From RGIG529 sp050950425 (GTDB taxonomy: Bacteria > Bacillota > Clostridia > Oscillospirales > Oscillospiraceae), in the NCBI GenBank assembly GCA_050950425.1, contig JBMNHO010000001.1, forward strand, positions 310,001-374,000: DNA of 64,000 nucleotides. Direction: 5' to 3'. The number at the start of each line of letters is the position of its first letter. Position 1 is the first letter of the stretch. A model generated the notes under the pieces. It was not told where the DNA came from and searched no databases. It saw only the letters and a program-made list of their open reading frames with translations. Of the stretch, positions 42,365-51,015 are shown in pieces. The position numbers were made by a program, and so were the translations under genes.

Positions 42365-43216
42365 GTGGAACTAACATATATTAATTCGGATGGCAGAAGC
42401 ATTACGCTCAAACAAAGCCGCCCGTATTTTCTTAAAAAGATAGACGGCACAGGCAACATACGTCAGACCGTTAACACCTTCAAGGCACCGGATCAGGACG
42501 GTGCTTTTTATATTTCCTCCACATTGGATATGCGCAATATCATACTGGAAGGTACGGTCGTAGCAGACACACCTGACGATGCCTATGCACGGAGACAGCT
42601 TTTCCTTAAGATATTTAGTCCTAAGCTCAGTGGAACGCTCGTCTACCGCAATAGGCAAATTGCCTGCGTAGTCGAGGAAGCAGGATTTACCGTTTCCTCA
42701 AGGCAGAGAATACCTAGCTTTTTTGTCAGTCTCCTTTGCCCATCTCCCTTTTTCGAGACGCTGGATGAAGTGCGTGAGGAACTGGCATCTTGGATACCTC
42801 TGTTTGAATTTGAACTGGAGATACCTATGAGTGGTATGGAGTTTGGAATGCGTCAGCCCAGCCAGATTATCACGGTTGACAACATCGGAGATGTTTCGTG
42901 TGGCTGCGAGATTGTATTTCAGGCACTGGGAACGGTGACCGATCCGGAACTCTTAAATATAGACACCGGTGAATACATCCGGCCTCTCACGACGATGAGC
43001 GCTGGGGATGAGCTGCGGGTATATACTCATTTCGCGGAAAAGCGTGTTCTCAGCGTGGACGGCTCTACCGTAACAAACGCGTTCTCGCTGCTGGACACAG
43101 ACTCGACCTTTTTTCAATTAGCAGCCGGGGTCAACACCCTGCGCTTTGACGCATCGGTCAATATGGAACTGCTGGAGGTCAGCATCTACTACCGGCCGCA
43201 ATTTTTGGGGGTGTAA
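42365..43216 (+). CDS. Distal tail protein (Dit)
   Basis: The 283-residue product starts with GTG (MELTYINSDGRSITL) after an AAAGGAGG site eight bases upstream. It has the N-terminal Dit fold (TFKAPDQDGAFYISSTLDMR) and a galectin-like C-terminal half (NVGD-type VDNIGDVSCGCEIVFQALG). It forms the hub at the tail tip between tube and adhesion apparatus. Confidence 0.87.
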   Translation: MELTYINSDGRSITLKQSRPYFLKKIDGTGNIRQTVNTFKAPDQDGAFYISSTLDMRNIILEGTVVADTPDDAYARRQLFLKIFSPKLSGTLVYRNRQIACVVEEAGFTVSSRQRIPSFFVSLLCPSPFFETLDEVREELASWIPLFEFELEIPMSGMEFGMRQPSQIITVDNIGDVSCGCEIVFQALGTVTDPELLNIDTGEYIRPLTTMSAGDELRVYTHFAEKRVLSVDGSTVTNAFSLLDTDSTFFQLAAGVNTLRFDASVNMELLEVSIYYRPQFLGV

Positions 43217-43218
43217 TC

Positions 43219-45096
43219 GTGGAACTGTATATTTTTGATTCTAACCGTGAGCTTGCCGGCATTGTGAAGTCTTTTGAATACCTACGCTGGACACGGCGGT
43301 ACTCCCAGTGCGGCTCATTTGAGATAAAAGCAATCGCAACACCGGAGAACACCGCACTATTAAAGGAAGGAAATATCCTCTGGAAAAACGATGACGAGGA
43401 AGCCGGGATTATTGAGCATCTGGAATTGTCTCAGACCGAGCAGGAAATCATCACGGCGAGTGGACGCTTTGCCACGTCCTTCCTCTCCCGCCGTATTGTG
43501 TGGGGTACAGAGAAGTTGTCCGGTGACTTATCTGTCTGTGCTCTGCAGCTTTTGAACAATAATCTCATCAGCCCTACAGACACGGCGCGGCAGATTACCG
43601 GAATATCCTTCTCATCTCCAAACTTAGGTGTACCCGTTAGTACCCAAATATCCCATCGGAATCTGATGGATGCAGTGACAGGGCTTTGCGTCTCTTCGGA
43701 TGTTGGCATTAAGACTGTGTTCACTCCGGCTACAGGCATCTTCACAGTAACGCTGTACAACGGAGCTAACTCTCAAGCTGTATTCTCCAAGGAGTACGAG
43801 AATCTGACTGAACAGATATACACAGAGAGCGCAGCGGATTATGCCAATACCGCGCTCATCGGCGGCGAGGGTGAAGGCGCAGACCGGACTTTTGTCGCCA
43901 TAACAAGCGGCTCCGGGGAGACCCGCCGTGAAATCTTCGTGGATGCCAAAGATCTGCGGGCTGAGGACTTCGAAACAGATTACATCGAAACTCTGACTTT
44001 TAGAGGTCAGAGCAAGCTGAATGAGCAGGCAATGCGATATTCCTTCGACACATCGGTCAACCCTCACGGCAACCTGACCTACAAGGTAGACTTCGATCTC
44101 GGGCAGACCGTTAAAGTAATTTCCAAGGCATGGGGTGTATCCATGACTACGCGAATCACCGAAGTCGAAGAAACCTATGACGCAGATAGCCAGAGTATCA
44201 GCGTGGTGTTCGGCAAGGCTGAGATAACAATAGCACAAAAAATCCGCTCCGACATGAGCGAGGTCAAAACAGCATTATCAGCCCCCACCGGCATATCCGA
44301 AGTAGCGGAAGCCTTGGGAACTGTTGAGGAAACGTTGGGTGACTTGATTGATGTGGACCCGGATATTCAAGGTTCCAATGTCGCAGATACCATTAACAAC
44401 CTGTTCGGGAAGCTTCCCGCACTTGAAATAATCGTAGGCGCGGGTACCGTATCGGTCGGCCAATATGCCTTACACAACATGGTACCGGGAGATGCCTTTT
44501 ATTTTACCTCGTGGAGCGGCAACAAGTTCAGTGACCAGCCAAGCGATGACGGGCATGTCTTTCTGATAAAACATAGCGGAGACAACACGGGAACCGGATA
44601 TCAGAGAGCGATGGGATTTTTTATATCCCGCAATACCATGACTTTCTATGTGATTTCAGTTTTTGTGTTTAATAACCCATCCGGCCAGGCGAACTGGCTC
44701 AACATCAATAATGAACCAATAACCACAGCGAGAATTGCAAACGGTGCTGTGACCACCACAAAAATTGCCCAGGAAGCCAATACCTCACTTACTTACTCCC
44801 TTGGAAGCAATGTGACTATGGGTTCAAATATGTCATTTGTAAATAAGGGTGTCGTTTCAATAGGTATGCAGGTCAATGTGTTTGCTCCGGGAGTTGCACC
44901 TGGCGATGCAATTCTAACAATAACAAATGCGGACTTTTACCCCTACTCGACGGTACGCACTGTGGCCACTGCGGTGGGCGGCAGCGGCACCAGTATGCCA
45001 ATTACAATCAACGCGAGCGGTGTGATGGCGAACGCCGCCGCATCCACACTGCCTGCGGGTTTTTATATGATATCTTGCTCTTACGCAAGGGCTTAA
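43219..45096 (+). CDS. Tail tip protein, ReqiPepy6 Gp37-like
   Basis: The 625-residue protein begins MELYIFDSNRELAGIVKSFE with the pattern LRWTRRYSQCGSFEIKAIA. This is the siphovirus Gp37-like domain (residues 1-350) that caps the tail hub. The remaining part, from about residue 400, is a beta-rich extension (VSVGQYALHNMVPGDAFYF) and probably carries receptor or base-plate contacts. It begins with a GTG two bases after the Dit stop. Confidence 0.83.
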   Translation: MELYIFDSNRELAGIVKSFEYLRWTRRYSQCGSFEIKAIATPENTALLKEGNILWKNDDEEAGIIEHLELSQTEQEIITASGRFATSFLSRRIVWGTEKLSGDLSVCALQLLNNNLISPTDTARQITGISFSSPNLGVPVSTQISHRNLMDAVTGLCVSSDVGIKTVFTPATGIFTVTLYNGANSQAVFSKEYENLTEQIYTESAADYANTALIGGEGEGADRTFVAITSGSGETRREIFVDAKDLRAEDFETDYIETLTFRGQSKLNEQAMRYSFDTSVNPHGNLTYKVDFDLGQTVKVISKAWGVSMTTRITEVEETYDADSQSISVVFGKAEITIAQKIRSDMSEVKTALSAPTGISEVAEALGTVEETLGDLIDVDPDIQGSNVADTINNLFGKLPALEIIVGAGTVSVGQYALHNMVPGDAFYFTSWSGNKFSDQPSDDGHVFLIKHSGDNTGTGYQRAMGFFISRNTMTFYVISVFVFNNPSGQANWLNINNEPITTARIANGAVTTTKIAQEANTSLTYSLGSNVTMGSNMSFVNKGVVSIGMQVNVFAPGVAPGDAILTITNADFYPYSTVRTVATAVGGSGTSMPITINASGVMANAAASTLPAGFYMISCSYARA

Positions 45097-45111
45097 TGGA
45101 GGAAAATCAAT

Positions 45112-45615
45112 ATGGAGAAAAGCGGTTTTTTCAACTCGTCCGATGGGGACAGGATTTACGACGCTGCCGATTTTGCGGCATATTTCGGGAGCCTTGTCTC
45201 CAACGGTGTTTTTTATATGACAGCAACAAACCTGCAGGTGTCGCCATCGATTGGTTTGGCTGTGAGTGTGGCGGCAGGAAGTGCATGGATTTACGGATAT
45301 CGTTATGAAAATACGGATGATTTGAATATCCCACTTACTACTGCAAACGGAAGCAATCCCCGCATTGACCGCCTTGTTGTCCGCTTAAGTCAGATTAGCC
45401 GAATCATTCAGATTGACGTCGTTGACGGGACTCCCGCTGCAACGCCTGTGGCTCCGGCATTGACAAGAACCAGCGATGTGTATGAGCTTTGCCTCGCCGA
45501 TGTGTTTGTACCGACGGCGGCCACATCAATAGTTTCAAATAACATCATGGACACCCGGCTGAATACCAGCCTTTGCGGTTTGGTAAATTCTCTTGTCACA
45601 GCCGTTTATGAATAA
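45112..45615 (+). CDS. Tail/base-plate structural protein
   Basis: The 167-residue protein (MEKSGFFNSSDGDRIYDAAD) includes FAAYFGSLVSNGVFYMTATN and GSNPRIDRLVVRLSQISR. Such sequences are common in tail tips of clostridial siphophages and in upper base-plate proteins. The enzymatic role is unknown. GGAGG lies before the ATG. Confidence 0.75.
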   Translation: MEKSGFFNSSDGDRIYDAADFAAYFGSLVSNGVFYMTATNLQVSPSIGLAVSVAAGSAWIYGYRYENTDDLNIPLTTANGSNPRIDRLVVRLSQISRIIQIDVVDGTPAATPVAPALTRTSDVYELCLADVFVPTAATSIVSNNIMDTRLNTSLCGLVNSLVTAVYE

Positions 45616-45623
45616 GGGGGTGA

Positions 45624-47984
45624 ATGACGATGGCGGATATTAACGGTGTGTCTTTGCAGGCGGGTTCAAGCCCGACCGTACATTACACCATTACCTATAC
45701 CAAGAGTCGACCCAATAATAGCCAAATGACCTATAACTTCACCATATCCGCAGCACTCGGTTCATCCGGCTCCTTCATCCACAACGGTTACGCTCTGCTT
45801 TGCACCATGACCGTAAACAGCTCCTCCTCACAGGTGCGAATCAAGACAGTGGACGGTGATAACTGGGACGGAACCACACCGAGGCTCAGATATGTTTCGG
45901 TGACTTGTCCTTCAACTACAGGCAACTCTACGCAGGGCGTACGTTTTCGAGTGGTGTCGGACGGAAGGCTAACCCTCACCTCCGGGGTCATCGACAATTC
46001 AAACTACACAGTGTTAAGCTCCGCGCTCCTTACCACAGCTTGCAGCGCGCCGACTTCTTGTTCGGTAAGCCCGATACTTTCGGAAGGCGGGGTTACCCTT
46101 TCGTGGAGCGGAGCATCCGGCGGCATCAGTAACGCGATTTCCAGTTATGAGATTCAATACAGCGATTCTACGGACAATGCCACATGGGGAGCGTGGACGG
46201 CACTGGCCACCGTGGATACCTCCGCAACGAGCGGCAGCGTGGCTACATCGCCGCCGTCCACAAGGGGCAATTACCGCCGGTTTCAGGTGCGGACTCGTGG
46301 CACGGCAGGAGCAAGCTATTACTCCGGATGGAAAGTATCATCAAACTCTGTCCGAAGAAATACAGCACCGAAGGCTCCAACAACCGCCGTTGCGTCCCCC
46401 GCAGCGTATAGCGACGAAACCATTACGCTGACTTGGAGCGGAGCTTCGGGCGGCACAAGTCCGGTGAAGGGATACCAGATTGCCAGACGTACATCCACGG
46501 ATAATGTCACATGGAGTACATGGAATGTTCTGACCACCCTGATTTTGTCAGCCAGCAGCGGCAGTTATAACCCGAACGTATCAAGAGTTCCGGGAACATA
46601 TACTCAATTTGGCATCTGGACAATCGACACGTTTGATGTTTACTCGGTGGAAACAATAAGTAACAGCATCTTTTGTGACATCACAGCCTGTGGCGCACCG
46701 ACCGCTTGCTCAATAAGCGCAACGCTGGCTGAGGGAAACGTATCTCTCTCATGGAGTGGTGCCTCCGATGGCGCGGGTAATGCCATCACATCCTATGAGA
46801 TACAATATAGTGATTCGGTGGACAACAGTAACTGGGGCGCATGGACGGCGCTAACTACGGTCAACACTACTGCAACAAGCAGTATTTTAAGCGTTAGCCC
46901 TCCGTCCACAAGGGGTAATTATCGCCGTTTCCGTGTAAGAACACGAGGTGCCGCCGGGGAGAGTTTCTACTCCGACTGGACGGTTTCCGGTAACTCTGTC
47001 CGCAGAAATATACTGCCCACGCCGCCTTCTTCCTTTAACGCCGCTCCCGCTATTTACGAATCAACTACTGTTACTCTCACGTGGAGCGGAACGATACCCG
47101 GAACCAGTGCAATCAAACAATATGTCATTCAACGCTCAACTTCAACGGACGGGTCTAACTGGTCAGCATATGAGGCTCTAACAATCATCGTTTCCAGTGC
47201 CACTTCCGGGATATACACAGCGAACGCTTCTCAGATTGCCGGAACCTATACCCGTTACCGCATCAGTGTAACCGATACATTAGATGCAGTTTCCGCCTAT
47301 GCAGTCAGCGGCACAGTAAAGAAGAACAGCCCACCAACTGCTCCGACAATTGTCTGTCCGGTATCCGGCAGTTCAAGCTACAATACTACACCGCGTTTCA
47401 TGATTACAACGGGCACTGAGCCGGACGGTCAGACGCAGATTTTGGAAGTCAAGATTGATTCTGGTCAATGGCATAACAGCGTGGACAATCCTGAGATGTT
47501 TTCTGTAAGTGGATACCTGGGCAATAGCGTAAAAACAATATATCAACCGTCACCATTGACCGTCGGAAGCCATACTGTGACCGTCCGTTGCCTTGACAGC
47601 GACATTGAGTCATCAAGCCCGGAGGTTGTGCGTACATTTACGGTGCTACCACCACCGTTCGAAACGATCACCGCAAACGAAACCCATGTGAAGGCAACGC
47701 ATATTCAGACGCTCCGAACCGCTGTAAACACAGTACGCAGCTATTACAATCTATCTCAAGTGGCTTGGAGTAAAGAAATTGTTGCTGGAAAGAGCACCAT
47801 CAAAAACTGGCCATTCCACATCACAGAGCTTCGAAAAGCCATCGAGCCGGTCGTCACGGCGATCAACGGGTTTGATTCCTCGTCGGCTTTTGATATCCCG
47901 CCCGGCATGTGGTTACCCATCGGAACGGGACGGCCAAGAGCGGACGTAATGCAACAGATTCAGAATCTGTTCTTAACGCTTTAG
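45624..47984 (+). CDS. Tail fibre with tandem fibronectin-III/Ig-like repeats
   Basis: The 786-residue product has at least four repeats of about 95-110 residues. Each begins near VTLSWSGASGG or TITLTWSGASGG and contains SYEIQYSDS and PPSTRGNYRRF. Repeats one and three are clearly more similar to each other than to two and four, suggesting pairwise duplication. The C-terminal part (ETHVKATHIQTLRTAVNTV) is a distinct conserved module. It probably binds cell surface sugars. The start lies after a GGGGGTGA site. Confidence 0.78.
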   Translation: MTMADINGVSLQAGSSPTVHYTITYTKSRPNNSQMTYNFTISAALGSSGSFIHNGYALLCTMTVNSSSSQVRIKTVDGDNWDGTTPRLRYVSVTCPSTTGNSTQGVRFRVVSDGRLTLTSGVIDNSNYTVLSSALLTTACSAPTSCSVSPILSEGGVTLSWSGASGGISNAISSYEIQYSDSTDNATWGAWTALATVDTSATSGSVATSPPSTRGNYRRFQVRTRGTAGASYYSGWKVSSNSVRRNTAPKAPTTAVASPAAYSDETITLTWSGASGGTSPVKGYQIARRTSTDNVTWSTWNVLTTLILSASSGSYNPNVSRVPGTYTQFGIWTIDTFDVYSVETISNSIFCDITACGAPTACSISATLAEGNVSLSWSGASDGAGNAITSYEIQYSDSVDNSNWGAWTALTTVNTTATSSILSVSPPSTRGNYRRFRVRTRGAAGESFYSDWTVSGNSVRRNILPTPPSSFNAAPAIYESTTVTLTWSGTIPGTSAIKQYVIQRSTSTDGSNWSAYEALTIIVSSATSGIYTANASQIAGTYTRYRISVTDTLDAVSAYAVSGTVKKNSPPTAPTIVCPVSGSSSYNTTPRFMITTGTEPDGQTQILEVKIDSGQWHNSVDNPEMFSVSGYLGNSVKTIYQPSPLTVGSHTVTVRCLDSDIESSSPEVVRTFTVLPPPFETITANETHVKATHIQTLRTAVNTVRSYYNLSQVAWSKEIVAGKSTIKNWPFHITELRKAIEPVVTAINGFDSSSAFDIPPGMWLPIGTGRPRADVMQQIQNLFLTL

Positions 47985-48000
47985 GCGCAATACTACTACG

Positions 48001-48029
48001 GCGCTCTCGTATTATGCGGGGGCGCTTTT
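48001..48029 (+). terminator. Terminator after the tail fibre gene
   Basis: GCGCTCTCG (48001-48009) pairs with CGGGGGCGC (48017-48025), with G-U pairs, followed by TTTTC. It may separate the tail and lysis genes, or attenuate between them. Confidence 0.55.
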
Positions 48030-48063
48030 CTATACACAAATTCATAAATTGGAGGTGTTTCAA

Positions 48064-48489
48064 ATGAAAGAAGTTTGGAATTGGCTACAGTTGGCTTTTG
48101 CCGCTGTTGGTGGTTTTCTCGGGTGGTTTCTCGGTGGGCTGGATGGTTTCCTTTATGCACTCATAGCATTTGTGGCCATAGATTACGTGACCGGAGTGCT
48201 CTGTGCCATTATTGATAAAAAGCTGTCCAGTGAAATTGGCGCTAAGGGCATCTTTAAGAAGGTGCTCATTTTTGTGCTGGTAGGTGTTGCCCACATTCTT
48301 GATACGCAGATACTGGGTAGCACTGTGGGTAGTGGTGGTGTCCTTCGGACTGCAGTAATCTTCTTCTACCTTAGCAATGAGGGTGTGTCTATCTTAGAGA
48401 ATGCCGCTCATATTGGGCTGCCGATACCCGAAAAACTGAGAGAGGTTCTTAAGCAGCTTCACGGACGGGAAGATGGTGACGGAAAATGA
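48064..48489 (+). CDS. Phage holin (toxin secretion/phage lysis holin family)
   Basis: The 141-residue protein starts MKEVWNWLQLAFAAVGGFLG and has three to four hydrophobic segments (GGLDGFLYALIAFVAIDYVT, then FKKVLIFVLVGVAHILDTQI and GGVLRTAVIFFYLSNEGVSI). This is the holin_4/TcdE-like family. It forms membrane lesions that free the amidase encoded nearby. The ATG at 48064 has GGAGG upstream. Confidence 0.9.
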   Translation: MKEVWNWLQLAFAAVGGFLGWFLGGLDGFLYALIAFVAIDYVTGVLCAIIDKKLSSEIGAKGIFKKVLIFVLVGVAHILDTQILGSTVGSGGVLRTAVIFFYLSNEGVSILENAAHIGLPIPEKLREVLKQLHGREDGDGK

Positions 48490-49880
48490 TTGACTTAACG
48501 AAAGCATCAACCGTACACATCGGCCGGAGCGGTGAGCATCATTTCCGTAACATCGGGTTTAATGTTTCCAGTTTATTAGGGGACGATTATCCCGGTGCCG
48601 CACTACAGGCAATCTACAAAAGACCCGATGGTACTGCCTATCCTGTGGTTACAAATTATGCCGACAGCGTGCTGACATGGTCGCCCAGTTCGACGGATAC
48701 CGAAGTTGTCGGCGTGGGACAGCTGGAAATCAGAGTCGTGTTTGGTGATGTGGTTGGAAAAAGCGTAAAGGTTCTTACCATTGTTGAAGAGGCACTTGTG
48801 GATGGCATTGTCACGCCGCCGGAGCCTCCTGCTCAGGAATGGCTTAATCAGGTGCTTTCTGCCTTAGCAGAACTGGATATTGAAGAAATAAACAATATGC
48901 TAAATCTCACTTATAACCTGCTAAATGACAATTACGCACTGCTGAATACCACACACGGTTTGCTCGATGAAACTCGTGACACGCTGTATATGAGGACTGG
49001 AATTCTCCTCAATCATTTGCATCCAATCGAAACCGCTACCGCACCGGACATGATAAGCCGCAGAGCCTCCATCACATTTAGCAGCATAGCGAATGGCAAT
49101 AACGTAGTAATCGGCACGGTAACGTATACCTTTGTTACGGCTTTGGGTAGCCCTGCTGCAAATAATGTGCAGGTACTAATCCAAGACACTCCTCGTAATA
49201 CAGTCAAAACCCTTGCCAAAGCCATAAGGGGCATCGAAGATGAAGCGAACATTACCTACGGAACAGGAACAGATCCGAACCCGGCTTGCACAGCCTATTG
49301 GACGAGTCAGCGGTTTTCCATCGGCAGCACTACCATTGATGCGGGCGAGAGTTTGTTTATGCTTGAAAGAGCTGAAAATTCGACATCCGCAATAGTTTTC
49401 ACATCTACCGCACCGGCAGCTATCAATCCATTTGCCCGGATAAGTTTCCTGAGATATCTCTTATCGGGTAATGTTTCCGGCTCAGGCGGGGCAAACAGCG
49501 TCCGGGGTCCTTTACACACGGTATTGCCTATCGGCAGCGTTGTCATTGGTGGTCAGGGCGGATTGCTTTATCCGGCGACATATGATTGTCATTTGATAAC
49601 CCTTTGCCGCCAATCCGATACAAGTGAAAAGGAACTTGACTTCTATATTTCCAATGATGAGGAAACATTTGCCAGACTTCAACGCAGTACGCCCATCGGA
49701 TCGAATACCTCAGCCGAATCCCTGCACGTTGACATCGAAATGCGGCAAGCCAGGGTGCCCACGGGATATGGACTGTACGTCTGTATGGGAAGCGACGGAA
49801 CATCATCAAGTGCTTATTGCGATTTGAAGTTTACCTATCATCTGTATCCCACTTCGCTTACGACAGACACAAACAATTGA
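48486..49880 (+). CDS. Base-plate/receptor-binding protein with BppU-like N-terminus
   Basis: The 464-residue protein starts MIDLTKASTVHIGRSGEHHF and its first 110 residues are a beta-sandwich like the base-plate upper protein N-terminal domain (AIYKRPDGTAYPVV). A coiled-coil linker (YNLLNDNYALLNTTHGLL) and a beta-rich C-terminal head follow. It overlaps the holin by four bases, an unusual location for an adhesin, between holin and amidase. Confidence 0.7.
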   Translation: MIDLTKASTVHIGRSGEHHFRNIGFNVSSLLGDDYPGAALQAIYKRPDGTAYPVVTNYADSVLTWSPSSTDTEVVGVGQLEIRVVFGDVVGKSVKVLTIVEEALVDGIVTPPEPPAQEWLNQVLSALAELDIEEINNMLNLTYNLLNDNYALLNTTHGLLDETRDTLYMRTGILLNHLHPIETATAPDMISRRASITFSSIANGNNVVIGTVTYTFVTALGSPAANNVQVLIQDTPRNTVKTLAKAIRGIEDEANITYGTGTDPNPACTAYWTSQRFSIGSTTIDAGESLFMLERAENSTSAIVFTSTAPAAINPFARISFLRYLLSGNVSGSGGANSVRGPLHTVLPIGSVVIGGQGGLLYPATYDCHLITLCRQSDTSEKELDFYISNDEETFARLQRSTPIGSNTSAESLHVDIEMRQARVPTGYGLYVCMGSDGTSSSAYCDLKFTYHLYPTSLTTDTNN

Positions 49881-49896
49881 TTGTGAGGTGACATTA

Positions 49897-50619
49897 ATGA
49901 ATTTATGCAAGTTAATACTTACAAATAACGCCTGCTACAAAGTGGGCAGAACCATCACACCGAAGGGTATCATGGTGCATTCCACCGGCGCGAATAATCC
50001 CAACCTTAAACGCTACGTCGGCCCCGATGATGGACTGCTCGGAAAGAACCAATACAATAACCACTGGAATCAAGATAAGCCCGGCGGACGGCAGGTCTGT
50101 GTCCATGCCTTCATCGGCAAGCTGGCGGACGGAACAATCGCTACCTATCAGACTCTGCCTTGGAATCACCGAGGATGGCATAGCGGTTCCGGCTCAAAAG
50201 GCTCGGTAAACGATACTCATATCAGTTTTGAAATTTGCGAGGATGGACTGAGTGATGCCACCTACTTCAATGCTGTTTATAAGGAGGCTACTGAACTGTG
50301 CGCCTTTCTCTGCAAGGAATACAAACTCGATCCAATGGCAGACGGCGTTATCATCGGGCATTACGAAGGTTATAGGCGAGGTGTAGCAAGTAATCACGCC
50401 GACCCCGGACATTGGTTTCCAAAACACGGAAAGACAATGGATAGCTTCCGTGCCGAGGTTAAAAGGCTGTTATCAGCAACAGAAACAACGACTCCTACCG
50501 AACCTAAGAAACTGTACCGAGTTCAAGTCGGTGCGTATTCTGTCAAAGCTAACGCTGATGCCATGCTCAAAAAAGTTAAGGCAGCGGGATTTACTGATGC
50601 TTTTATCAAATATTCGTAA
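49897..50619 (+). CDS. N-acetylmuramoyl-L-alanine amidase endolysin with SPOR domain
   Basis: The 240-residue protein has an amidase_2 domain, with zinc and catalytic residues in GIMVHSTGANNP, SFEICEDGL and NHADPGHWFPKHG. A SPOR-type peptidoglycan-binding tail follows (LYRVQVGAYSVKANADAML). It cleaves the stem peptide from MurNAc at the end of infection. The ATG at 49897 lies after GAGGTGA. Confidence 0.93.
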   Translation: MNLCKLILTNNACYKVGRTITPKGIMVHSTGANNPNLKRYVGPDDGLLGKNQYNNHWNQDKPGGRQVCVHAFIGKLADGTIATYQTLPWNHRGWHSGSGSKGSVNDTHISFEICEDGLSDATYFNAVYKEATELCAFLCKEYKLDPMADGVIIGHYEGYRRGVASNHADPGHWFPKHGKTMDSFRAEVKRLLSATETTTPTEPKKLYRVQVGAYSVKANADAMLKKVKAAGFTDAFIKYS

Positions 50620-50632
50620 GTAACCAATACCA

Positions 50633-50668
50633 AGCCCGCGGAGCGTAAAAACTCTGCGGGCTTTTTTT
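50633..50668 (+). terminator. Strong rho-independent terminator after the endolysin gene
   Basis: AGCCCGCGGAG (50633-50643) pairs with CTCTGCGGGCT (50652-50662) followed by seven Ts. It marks the end of the late operon. Confidence 0.93.
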
Positions 50669-50675
50669 ATTTATA

Positions 50676-50706
50676 GGTGTATAAAATGCCCTCATTTTCT
50701 CCGTAT
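50676..50706 (+). repeat. 31-bp repeated element, copy B (probable promoter of the recombinase operon)
   Basis: The element matches 14139-14169 at 27 of 31 positions, with identical ends (GGTGTATAAAA and TTTTCTCCGTAT). It lies directly after the late terminator and 18 bases before the ATG of the SHOCT gene, so it probably carries the promoter for the recombinase operon. Confidence 0.5.
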
Positions 50707-50724
50707 TGTGAGGAGGTGGTTTTC

Positions 50725-50952
50725 ATGGCCAATGAGCAAAATTATAAACCACTGGAAAACGGGCTGAAAAAAGATGGCGAAAAGAATGCTGTCCCACAAG
50801 AACAAATGCAACGCGAGGTCGATTATGTGAGAGCACAACAAATACTGTCTTCTATGTTTGATAAAGGGTTGATTTCCTTGTCAGAGTTCAACAAAATAAC
50901 GGAATTAAACCGCAAAACTTTCTCCCCATTATTAGCGGAGATTATGCTATGA
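50725..50952 (+). CDS. SHOCT-domain protein preceding the recombinases
   Basis: The 75-residue protein ends with a SHOCT-like motif (AQQILSSMFDKGLISLSEFN). Its N-terminal half is polar and acidic. Small SHOCT proteins are often found next to clusters of large serine recombinases, where they may act as recombination directionality or regulatory factors. The ATG at 50725 has GAGGAGG upstream. Confidence 0.72.
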   Translation: MANEQNYKPLENGLKKDGEKNAVPQEQMQREVDYVRAQQILSSMFDKGLISLSEFNKITELNRKTFSPLLAEIML

Positions 50953-51015
50953 AAGCCTTGCTATTACTTGGTTTCAGAGGTAATATACCACACTGACCAA
51001 AGGAGGTGAACTTTG

